Assembly: GCA_946647055.1 (NCBI GenBank)
Contig: CAMPCT010000013.1
Span: forward strand, 1-22,053
Length of the DNA: 22,053 bases
From: an uncultured Atopobium sp.
GTDB lineage: Bacteria > Actinomycetota > Coriobacteriia > Coriobacteriales > Atopobiaceae
Direction of reading: 5' to 3'
A model generated the notes under the pieces. It was not told the DNA's origin and did not search any database. It saw only the letters and a program-made list of their open reading frames with translations. The position numbers and the translations under genes were made by a program. The first letter of the stretch is position 1. The number at the start of each line of letters is the position of its first letter. Below, one piece after another: positions 1 to 6,003 of this stretch.

Positions 1-55
1 GCGCAGGGGACTCATAATCCCTGGGTTGGGGGTTCGAATCCCTCTGGGCCCACCA
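1..55 (+). tRNA. tRNA with CAU anticodon (tRNA-Met, or tRNA-Ile2), 5' end missing
   Basis: The window opens inside a tRNA, at about nucleotide 22 of the mature molecule. The anticodon stem GGGGA/TCCCT (6-10 and 18-22) closes the 7-base loop CTCATAA, with anticodon CAT at 13-15. The T arm has the loop TTCGAAT (33-39) on a 5-bp stem. The acceptor 3' strand TGGGCCC is followed by discriminator A52 and an encoded CCA at 53-55. The CAU anticodon is shared by elongator Met, initiator Met and lysidine-modified Ile2. The anticodon stem lacks the three G-C pairs typical of initiators, so elongator Met or Ile2 is likely. Choosing between them needs the missing 5' part. Confidence 0.92.
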
Positions 56-63
56 CATGAGAC

Positions 64-96
64 GAGGTCAGCGGCTGTTGTCCGCTGACCTCTTTT
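64..96 (+). terminator. Rho-independent terminator after the tRNA
   Basis: A perfect 11-bp stem (64-74 with 82-92) closes a 7-base loop and is followed directly by TTTT at 93-96. It begins 9 bases after the tRNA CCA end, so it ends the plus-strand tRNA transcript. Confidence 0.85.
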
Positions 97-158
97 GCTT
101 TGCAAGTCCACATGCTCTCGGTCAGATGCCTGACGTTGTGTCGTTCGTCCCTCGCTTT

Positions 159-187
159 TTTCGCACACAAGGGCTCCTTGTGCGAAA
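159..187. repeat. Inverted repeat A (hairpin) in the gap between tRNA and dehydrogenase gene
   Basis: TTTCGCA (159-165) pairs with TGCGAAA (181-187), and CAAGG (168-172) pairs with CCTTG (176-180). A 2-base bulge and a 3-base loop remain. The arms contain the core GCACAAG...CTTGTGTG on the minus strand, which recurs about 70 bases away. There is no T-run after the stem on either strand, so it does not look like a standard terminator. The gap from 97 to 304 holds no convincing gene. Confidence 0.6.
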
Positions 188-232
188 GCGGCGATTTTAC
201 CCCCATCTAGCTGCGGTTCTGTAATGCCTTCA

Positions 233-251
233 CACAAGCGGCCCTCTTGTG
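233..251. repeat. Inverted repeat B, related to repeat A
   Basis: CACAAG (233-238) pairs with CTTGTG (246-251) around a 7-base loop. Read on the minus strand, the core GCACAAG-N7-CTTGTGTG is the same as in repeat A, which has N5. It lies 54 bases beyond the stop of the dehydrogenase gene. Its function is unknown: it could be an mRNA 3' stabiliser, a regulator site, or a remnant of a small dispersed repeat. Confidence 0.5.
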
Positions 252-304
252 CGCAAATAACAAGGCAATGTTGCTAAATCGGTCGGGGCAAGGTAAGGCG
301 TCGC

Positions 305-1324
305 CTACCAGAACACGCACTCCTCGTCGATGTCGTCGAGGGTGAGGCAGCCGCACATGGCCATGACGTCGAGAAGCTCCGCCGCGAGCTGGTCGAGATA
401 CCCACGGACGCCCTCCTCTCCCCCGCCATAGGTCGCCACGACGAAGGGACGGCAGGCAAGCACCGCGTCCGCCCCCAGCGCAAGCGCCCGGAAGACGTCG
501 AGCCCGCTGCGGATGCCGCCGTCGACCAGGACCGTGAGCTCGTCGCCGACCGCAGCGGCAATCTCGGGCAGGACCTCGGCCGTGGCGGGTGTGCCGTCGA
601 GGACGCGGCCGCCATGGTTGGAGACGACGATGGCGTCCACGCCCGCCTCAGCGGCCTTCTCGGCCCCCCAGGGGGTCATGATGCCCTTGACGATGAACGG
701 AATGCCCTCACAGGCCTCCATGACCTCTCTCAGCGCCTCAGGCGACTTGGGGCCCGCAGGGGGGTTGAAGCCCTTGAGGAAGGGCAGCCCCGCCGCGTCC
801 ACGTCCATGGCGATGGCGATGGGAGACGACGCCTTGGCGAGCGCGAGCTTCTCCATGACCATGTCCTGCGACCACGGCTTGATGGTGGGGATCCCCACGC
901 CACCCAGCTCGCCGATGAGCTCGCAGGCGAGGCGCATGATGTCGGGGTCCATGCCGTCACCGGTGAGCGCGATCGAGCCAGCGTCTGCCGCCGCCGTGAG
1001 GACGCAGCGGTTGTACGAGACCGTGTCGTAGTCGGGGCCGTAGTGGCGGTTGACGTCCCCGACGGGCCCCACGAGCACGGGCAGCGCGAGGTCGCGGCCA
1101 AAGAGGCTCATGGCACAGCTCGCCTCGCCCGGCTCGTAGATGGTGTCCATGTTGACACGGACCTGCTGCCACGCCTCGTAGTTGCGTATGGCGACCGTGC
1201 CCGACCCCTTTGCACCGGGACCCGGCATCTTGTTGGAGCAGGCGCGACCGTCGCACACCGGACAGGCACGGCACCACTCCCCCATCTTGCCCCTGGCGGC
1301 TCCTGCAAGCTCGGCGTACGACAT
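305..1324 (-). CDS. FMN-dependent alpha-hydroxyacid dehydrogenase/oxidase family protein
   Basis: The protein has 339 residues and a TIM-barrel flavoprotein fold of the lactate/glycolate oxidase family. This family oxidises 2-hydroxy acids to 2-keto acids using FMN; the substrate here is not known. Visible family marks are IVKGI with Lys213 (flavin N1 contact), SNHGGR at 235-240 with His237 as the expected base and Arg240 as the substrate carboxylate ligand, and the FMN phosphate loop DGGIRSG at 268-274. The usual Gln after SNHGGR is Val here. The N-terminus carries Cys18, Cys21, Cys24 and Cys29, followed by a Pro/Gly-rich stretch, and this is not found in classical lactate oxidases. The start was chosen at the ATG with GGGAGGA six bases upstream; an in-frame start five codons earlier has no better site. 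The gene follows proS and its terminator with no room for a promoter, so expression probably needs read-through or a promoter inside proS. Confidence 0.85.
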   Translation of the reverse strand: MSYAELAGAARGKMGEWCRACPVCDGRACSNKMPGPGAKGSGTVAIRNYEAWQQVRVNMDTIYEPGEASCAMSLFGRDLALPVLVGPVGDVNRHYGPDYDTVSYNRCVLTAAADAGSIALTGDGMDPDIMRLACELIGELGGVGIPTIKPWSQDMVMEKLALAKASSPIAIAMDVDAAGLPFLKGFNPPAGPKSPEALREVMEACEGIPFIVKGIMTPWGAEKAAEAGVDAIVVSNHGGRVLDGTPATAEVLPEIAAAVGDELTVLVDGGIRSGLDVFRALALGADAVLACRPFVVATYGGGEEGVRGYLDQLAAELLDVMAMCGCLTLDDIDEECVFW

Positions 1325-1330
1325 GGCCTC

Positions 1331-1337
1331 TCCTCCC
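1331..1337 (-). promoter_or_regulatory. Ribosome-binding site of the dehydrogenase gene, next to the proS terminator
   Basis: GGGAGGA on the minus strand lies 6 bases before the ATG at 1324 and fixes that start. It begins one base after the T-rich tail of the proS terminator. Its GGAGG could pair with the CCTCC of the terminator 3' arm. Confidence 0.7.
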
Positions 1338-1368
1338 AAAAGAAAGGAGGGGGATGTGCTCCCCCTCC
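1338..1368 (-). terminator. Rho-independent terminator of proS
   Basis: A perfect 9-bp stem (1360-1368 with 1346-1354) with a 5-base loop is followed on the minus strand by TTTCTTTT (1345-1338). It starts 7 bases after the proS stop codon. It also sits directly in front of the next gene's ribosome-binding site, so it may act as a partial terminator within one operon. Confidence 0.85.
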
Positions 1369-1374
1369 GATTCG

Positions 1375-3087
1375 TTAGTTCCTGCCTGCGGCAACCAGCT
1401 CGGCGAGCTTGGCGGCGATGTCATCCGCCGGCACGTCCTCTCGCTCCCCGGTGGCGCGAATCTTGAGCTCGACCGCACCGTTCTTGGCGCCGCGCTTGCC
1501 CACGACGACCTGGAACGGGAAGCCCATCAGGTCGGCATCGTTGAACTTGACGCCCGGACGCTCCTTGCGGTCGTCGACGACGACCTCGACGCCCGCGGCG
1601 GCCAGCTCGTCGGCCACGCGCTGGGCAAGCGGCCAGACAAGGTCGTCCGCCACGTCCAGCGGCACGACCTCGACCTCGTACGGGGCGATGGAGATGGGCC
1701 AGATGATGCCGTGCTCGTCGTTGCTCTGCTCGACGACGGCCTGGAGCGTGCGCGAGACGCCAATGCCGTAGCAGCCCATCTGGAACGGGCGCTCGACGCC
1801 ATCCTCGTCGGCGAAGGTTGCGCCCATGGCCTCGGAGTACTTGGTGCCCAGCTGGAAGACCTGGCTCACCTCGATGCCACGGGCGGCATGCAGCGGCTTG
1901 CCGCACTTGGGGCAGGCATCGCCCGCAACAGCCGTCGCGAGGTCGAGCCACTCGGCGACCTCGAAGTCGCGGCCCGGACGGGCACCCTTGAGGTGGTAGC
2001 CCTCCTCGTTGGCGCCGATGAGCCAGCTCTGGGACTCGCGCAGGGAGACGTCGGCCACCACGCGGACGCGCGGGTCGCAGCCGACGGGGCCCATGAAGCC
2101 CTTGACCAGGCCGTATTCGGCCATCTGCTCTTCGTTCATGGCGTCATAGTGACCAAAGGCGTGCTCGGCCTTGACGTCGTTGAGCTCGTGGTCGCCGGGA
2201 AGCAGGCACAGGACCGGCGTCTCGTCCTCGGCGATGATGGCGAAGCTCTTGCGGCAGGCCTGCTCCGAGATGCCCAGGAGGTTCGCCAGGGACTCGATGC
2301 TGCCCTCGCAGGGGGTCTCGATGCGCTCGAGCTCGGTGCCGGGACCCTCCTCCCACGCGATGCCGACCGTGGCCGCCTCGTCGTCGGCGGCATAGCCGCA
2401 GTCGCACCACACGAGCGACGCCTCGCCGGCCTCGGCAAGCGCCATGTACTCGACGCTGGTGTCACCGCCGATCTGGCCCGAGTCCGCGACCACCGGCAGT
2501 GCCTTGAGCCCCACGCGCTCGCAGACGCGGGCATAGGCGGCCTTCTCGTCGTCATAGCTCCTCTGCATGCCCTCGACGTCACGGTCGAAGGAGTAGCCGT
2601 CCTTCATGATGAACTCGCGACCGCGCATGAGGCCAAAGCGGGGACGGATCTCGTCACGGAACTTGTCCTGGATCTGGTAGAGCGTGACGGGAAGCTGCTT
2701 GTAGGAACGCAGCTCGTTCTTGACGAGGTCGGTGAAGGTCTCCTCGTGCGTGGGACCCACGACGAAGTCGCGGCCATGGCGGTCCTTGAGGCGAAGCAGC
2801 TCGGGACCATAGACGTCCCAACGACCCGTCTCCTGCCAGATCTCGCCCGGGACGATCATGGGGACGAGCATCTCCTGGGCACCAATGCCCTCCATCTCGT
2901 CGCGGATGATGGCCTCGATCTTGCGGATGGAGCGCCAAGCGAGGGGCAGGTAGCTATAGAGGCCAGCGGCAGTCTTGCGGATCATGCCGGCGCGCAGCAT
3001 CAGGCGATGGCTCGTCAGCTCGGCCTCGGCGGGGTCCTCCTTGAGCGTCGGGGCATAGAGCGACGACATCTTCATGTAGTTCTTCAT
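1375..3087 (-). CDS. proS: Prolyl-tRNA synthetase, bacterial type with editing domain
   Basis: The 570-residue cytoplasmic enzyme charges tRNA-Pro with proline using ATP. It is a class II synthetase of the long bacterial type, and its length is normal for the family. Motif 2 lies around 143-167, with FRDEIRPRFG and REFIMKDGYSF. Motif 3 is seen as GCYGIGVSR at 438-446. Between them, about 225-400, lies the YbaK-like editing insertion that removes alanine mischarged on tRNA-Pro. The insertion is flanked by Cys228/Cys230 and by CPKC at 392-395. The anticodon-binding domain fills the last 100 residues. The ATG start has GAGAGGA 8 bases upstream. The 115-base gap upstream shows no T-box-like leader and no convincing promoter, so transcription may come from the preceding gene. 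A strong terminator follows the stop. Confidence 0.98.
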   Translation of the reverse strand: MKNYMKMSSLYAPTLKEDPAEAELTSHRLMLRAGMIRKTAAGLYSYLPLAWRSIRKIEAIIRDEMEGIGAQEMLVPMIVPGEIWQETGRWDVYGPELLRLKDRHGRDFVVGPTHEETFTDLVKNELRSYKQLPVTLYQIQDKFRDEIRPRFGLMRGREFIMKDGYSFDRDVEGMQRSYDDEKAAYARVCERVGLKALPVVADSGQIGGDTSVEYMALAEAGEASLVWCDCGYAADDEAATVGIAWEEGPGTELERIETPCEGSIESLANLLGISEQACRKSFAIIAEDETPVLCLLPGDHELNDVKAEHAFGHYDAMNEEQMAEYGLVKGFMGPVGCDPRVRVVADVSLRESQSWLIGANEEGYHLKGARPGRDFEVAEWLDLATAVAGDACPKCGKPLHAARGIEVSQVFQLGTKYSEAMGATFADEDGVERPFQMGCYGIGVSRTLQAVVEQSNDEHGIIWPISIAPYEVEVVPLDVADDLVWPLAQRVADELAAAGVEVVVDDRKERPGVKFNDADLMGFPFQVVVGKRGAKNGAVELKIRATGEREDVPADDIAAKLAELVAAGRN

Positions 3088-3202
3088 GCGAGAGTCCTCT
3101 CATAGGTACGACACGTAATGCCAAACCCTTACTTTACGACAAAGCACGTGGACACAAGGGGCGAATGTGGGCAGAACGACCAATCAAACATCCAATCCGC
3201 CT

Positions 3203-4822
3203 CTAGGACTGCTCCTCCCCGGGAGCGTGGCCCGTGGCGTTCTGCCAGATCTCCTCGACGGAGTTGCCGGCGCCGATGCCGTTTCCTTGGTTGAACCACT
3301 CGTAGAAGAGGCCGGCCTCGATCGCAGCGGGGTTGAAGTAGTACACATCGGTGTACTCCAGCTCGTAGCTGATGTATGCCAGGGCATCCTTGCCGGAGGG
3401 CGTCCTGTAGGCTATGAGGAAGCCCTTCGTGTCCGGGTTGTCGAAGTTCCAATATATGGTGTCGACGATGTCGGCGGACAGGACGGCCAGCGCCGTGCTC
3501 TCCAGGGAGGGATACGGGTTGGCGAAGCGCATGGCGAAGATGCGAGGCGTGTCTCCGGCGAACGCGGGAAGCGAGCTGATCTCGTCATAGGATACCTTCG
3601 AGCGGTCCTCACGCATCACCCAGAAGTACCCGGGCAGATTGGCGTTCGCGAAGAGGTTGTTCTCGTCATCCCACACCCAGAGCATGAGTGGGAGGCGGTT
3701 CACGAGCTCCTCGCCCGTGAGACGGTCAAGGGAGGCCGCAGTGGGTATGTAGCGGAGCACGTACTCGCGGTCGTCGTATCCCGCCCCTCCGGGAAGATGG
3801 TGGACGAAGGAGAGAAAGTACTCGTTCTGTGGGTTGACGTCAAGCGCGGACGAAACCTCGGCGTCGCCATACATCGCGGCGCGCAGGTGCTCGTCATTGT
3901 CGATTATGACGACGTATACGGCATTGTCCTCATCGTGGAACGCAAGGGCCGTCATCTCCTTGCCGTTCGTGTCGACGTACCCGACGTAGGTGTCATCGTA
4001 TTCCGCCCCGTCGTCGTCCGTGCTGTGGACGACGGCTGTCTCGATCACCTGCACTTCCGCGAACAGACTGTCCACGACGTCCTGCACCGAGGGATAGGTC
4101 GAGTCGTCGAGCCACAGGAACAGGCTCGCGTCGAGGCCGCTGGCATACCTGCCCATCTCGCGCACCTCGTCGGGCTCATAGAGGTCGTCGCCCTTGTAAA
4201 CGCAGAACAACGTGCCGTTCTCGACGTTCTGAAGCGCCTTGGCGCCTTCGTCCCACTCCCATCCGCACCGCTCCAACAGGGAGGTAAGCTCGCCGACGGT
4301 CATCGTTCCGAGCGCGTAGGCGGTTGGGTTGCCCTGGCCGTCGAGCTGCCCACGGGTGGTCGCGTCAATAATGGACGCGAAGGGGCCAGAATCCTGCTCT
4401 GGCTCGGGTTCCGGCTCTGGCTCGGGCTCGGGCTCTGGCTCTGGCTCTGGTGCCACCTGCTCCTGCTCGACGGGCACCGGCTCCGCCACTTCCGGCTTTC
4501 CCTTGAGTCGCGGGATGACCACGACCAAGGCCACGATCGCGGCCGCAGCCACGCAGAGCGCCGCTATGGCGGGGACGGGAAGTGCCCTCTTGGCGGGACT
4601 CCCACCCTGCGGGGCGACAGCCATGGGATCTGCCTGCTGAGGCACGGGGGCAACAGGGGCCGGCGCGGCCTGCGGCAAGGGGTCGGTATCGACCGGGGCG
4701 ACGTTCTGCGAGGTGGGCGCCACGGTTGTGCTTGGCACGAAGCCAGACGCGATGGCGGCCCCACACTTGGGGCAGAACGAGGCGCCGTCAGGGACTTGGT
4801 TGCCGCACTTCGAGCAAAACAT
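3203..4822 (-). CDS. Zinc-ribbon, single-pass membrane protein with Glu-Pro repeat; function unknown
   Basis: The protein has 539 residues. The first 24 form a zinc-ribbon with Cys3/Cys6 and Cys17/Cys20 (CSKCG...CPKCG). A Pro/Ala/Gln-rich linker follows, then one membrane helix at about 81-103, then a Glu-Pro repeat at about 125-142. A roughly 395-residue acidic, Trp/Tyr-rich region completes the protein and should lie outside the cell if the zinc-ribbon stays inside. I do not recognise the large C-terminal region. Proteins with an N-terminal zinc ribbon, one helix and an external domain are common and poorly characterised in Coriobacteriia and Firmicutes. The start is ATG at 4822, with GGAGGG seven bases upstream (GGAGGG-N7-ATG); an ATG five codons earlier lacks such a site. 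The gene separates ispG from proS and has its own candidate promoter, so it need not share their role. Confidence 0.8.
   Translation of the reverse strand: MFCSKCGNQVPDGASFCPKCGAAIASGFVPSTTVAPTSQNVAPVDTDPLPQAAPAPVAPVPQQADPMAVAPQGGSPAKRALPVPAIAALCVAAAAIVALVVVIPRLKGKPEVAEPVPVEQEQVAPEPEPEPEPEPEPEPEPEQDSGPFASIIDATTRGQLDGQGNPTAYALGTMTVGELTSLLERCGWEWDEGAKALQNVENGTLFCVYKGDDLYEPDEVREMGRYASGLDASLFLWLDDSTYPSVQDVVDSLFAEVQVIETAVVHSTDDDGAEYDDTYVGYVDTNGKEMTALAFHDEDNAVYVVIIDNDEHLRAAMYGDAEVSSALDVNPQNEYFLSFVHHLPGGAGYDDREYVLRYIPTAASLDRLTGEELVNRLPLMLWVWDDENNLFANANLPGYFWVMREDRSKVSYDEISSLPAFAGDTPRIFAMRFANPYPSLESTALAVLSADIVDTIYWNFDNPDTKGFLIAYRTPSGKDALAYISYELEYTDVYYFNPAAIEAGLFYEWFNQGNGIGAGNSVEEIWQNATGHAPGEEQS
4401..4448 (-). 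repeat. Eight-copy hexamer tandem repeat coding for Glu-Pro
   Basis: Eight consecutive 6-base units of the form GGCTCN, one of them degenerate (GGTTCC), are visible on the plus strand. On the coding strand they give alternating Glu and Pro just outside the predicted membrane helix of the zinc-ribbon protein. Gain or loss of units would keep the reading frame and only change the spacer length. Confidence 0.85.
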
Positions 4823-4867
4823 GGGATATCCCTCCACGTGAGAGTCATGCCAGGAACGTGCCGTCCC

Positions 4868-4876
4868 AGTATGTCA
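4868..4876 (-). promoter_or_regulatory. Candidate extended -10 promoter for the zinc-ribbon protein gene
   Basis: The minus strand reads TG-A-CATACT, an extended -10 element, 45 bases before the ATG. No good -35 hexamer is seen at 16-18 bases. It resembles the elements in front of rpsB and pyrH, but the match is weaker. Confidence 0.35.
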
Positions 4877-4913
4877 CATTCAGCTTTCGTGCAGTGCGAC
4901 GCGCCGTCCGACG

Positions 4914-5993
4914 TCACCTATCGCCGAAGCGCGCCTCGATCTCCTCGAAGAGGGCGTCGACGATGTCCTGCTCGGCAACCTTGCGTACGACCTCGCCCTT
5001 GCAGAAGACCAGACCCTGGCCACGTCCGCAGGCAACGCCGATGTCGGCCGTCCTGGCCTCGCCGGGACCGTTGACCACGCAGCCCATGACGGCAACCGAT
5101 ATGGGCAGGGCCATGCCGTCGAGTCGCTCCTGCACCCGCTCTGCGATGCCGATGAGGTCCACCTCGGTGCGCCCGCAGGTGGGGCAGCTCACCAGCTCGG
5201 GACGGAGCCTGCGCATGCCCAGGGCCGAGAGCAGGTCCCAGCACACGTTGACCTCCTCCACGGGGTCCGCCGTGAGCGAGAGGCGCATGGTGTCACCGAT
5301 GCCCTCCTCCAGCAGGATGCCGACGGCGCAGGCGTTCTTGACGGTGCCCTGACGCACGGTGCCCGCCTCGGTGACGCCAACGTGCAGGGGAACGTGCGGG
5401 AGCTCGTGGCTGAGCTTGCGGTAGGTGGCAAGGGTCGTCGTGACGTCGTGGGCCTTTGCCGAGAGGACGATGTCACCGAAGCCGCGTGCCTCGAAGTGTT
5501 CGACGAACGAGACTGCAGAGGCGACGAGCTTGTCGTCAAGCGTGAGGTCCTGGCGCTCGTCGAAGCGCTTGTCGAGCGAGCCGGCGTTGACGCCGATGCG
5601 GATGGGGATGCCGGCCTCCCCCGCCGCGTCGATGGCCGCGTCGACGCGGTCCCACGACCCGATGTTGCCGGGGTTGATGCGCATGCCAGCCGCCCCGTGA
5701 CGTGCCGCCGCGATGGCAAGGCGGTGGTCGAAGTGGATGTCGGCGACCACGGGAAGCGGCGAGGCCTCGCAGATCGCCTGGAAGGAGTCGACTGCGTCGG
5801 CATGGGGCAGCGTCACGCGAATGATCTCGCACCCGGCGTCGGCAAGGCGACGGATCTGCCCGAGCGTCCCCTCGACGTCCGTCGTCTTCGTCGTGCACAT
5901 GGACTGGACGCTCACGGGCGCCCCTCCCCCGACGGGGACGTTGCCCACCATGACCTGGCGGGTGAGGTTGCGTGCGCAGGTGCCATCGCTCAT
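4914..5993 (-). CDS. ispG: 4-hydroxy-3-methylbut-2-en-1-yl diphosphate synthase (flavodoxin), GcpE
   Basis: The 359-residue iron-sulfur enzyme converts methylerythritol cyclodiphosphate to HMBPP in the MEP isoprenoid pathway. The N-terminal barrel shows VGGGAPVSVQSM, VADIHFD (about 83-89) and MRINPGNIG (104-112). The C-terminal domain has Cys270 and Cys273 (SCPTCGR) and Cys305 (GCVVNGPGEA), which bind the 4Fe-4S cluster. Its length is typical of the short bacterial form without the plant insertion. The ATG lies 10 bases after the rseP stop, and its weak Shine-Dalgarno sequence AGGCGG overlaps that stop, so translation is probably coupled. It is the last gene of the pyrH operon and shares it with dxr from the same pathway. 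No clear terminator follows. Confidence 0.98.
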   Translation of the reverse strand: MSDGTCARNLTRQVMVGNVPVGGGAPVSVQSMCTTKTTDVEGTLGQIRRLADAGCEIIRVTLPHADAVDSFQAICEASPLPVVADIHFDHRLAIAAARHGAAGMRINPGNIGSWDRVDAAIDAAGEAGIPIRIGVNAGSLDKRFDERQDLTLDDKLVASAVSFVEHFEARGFGDIVLSAKAHDVTTTLATYRKLSHELPHVPLHVGVTEAGTVRQGTVKNACAVGILLEEGIGDTMRLSLTADPVEEVNVCWDLLSALGMRRLRPELVSCPTCGRTEVDLIGIAERVQERLDGMALPISVAVMGCVVNGPGEARTADIGVACGRGQGLVFCKGEVVRKVAEQDIVDALFEEIEARFGDR

Positions 5994-6003
5994 ATGAGAC
6001 CGC

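Noticed and set aside
12..206. Open frame on the minus strand ending in GPEGFEPPTQGL
   Set aside because: It reads through the antisense of the tRNA and its terminator; this peptide ending is a well-known artefact of tRNA antisense translation.
1210..3105. 631-codon open frame on the plus strand opposite proS
   Set aside because: It is a mirror frame caused by the high G+C third-position bias of proS. The protein is His/Asp/Gly-rich without recognisable motifs, while proS on the other strand is complete.
3088..3202. Possible T-box or other leader upstream of proS
   Set aside because: No T-box sequence, no antiterminator/terminator pair and no clear promoter were found in the 115-base gap.
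4329..4640. Plus-strand frame coding a Gly-Ser repeat
   Set aside because: It is the antisense reading of the Glu-Pro hexamer repeat.
3167..5074. 635-codon open frame on the plus strand opposite the zinc-ribbon gene
   Set aside because: It has low-complexity composition and no ribosome-binding site, and the minus-strand frame has a zinc ribbon, membrane helix and proper start.
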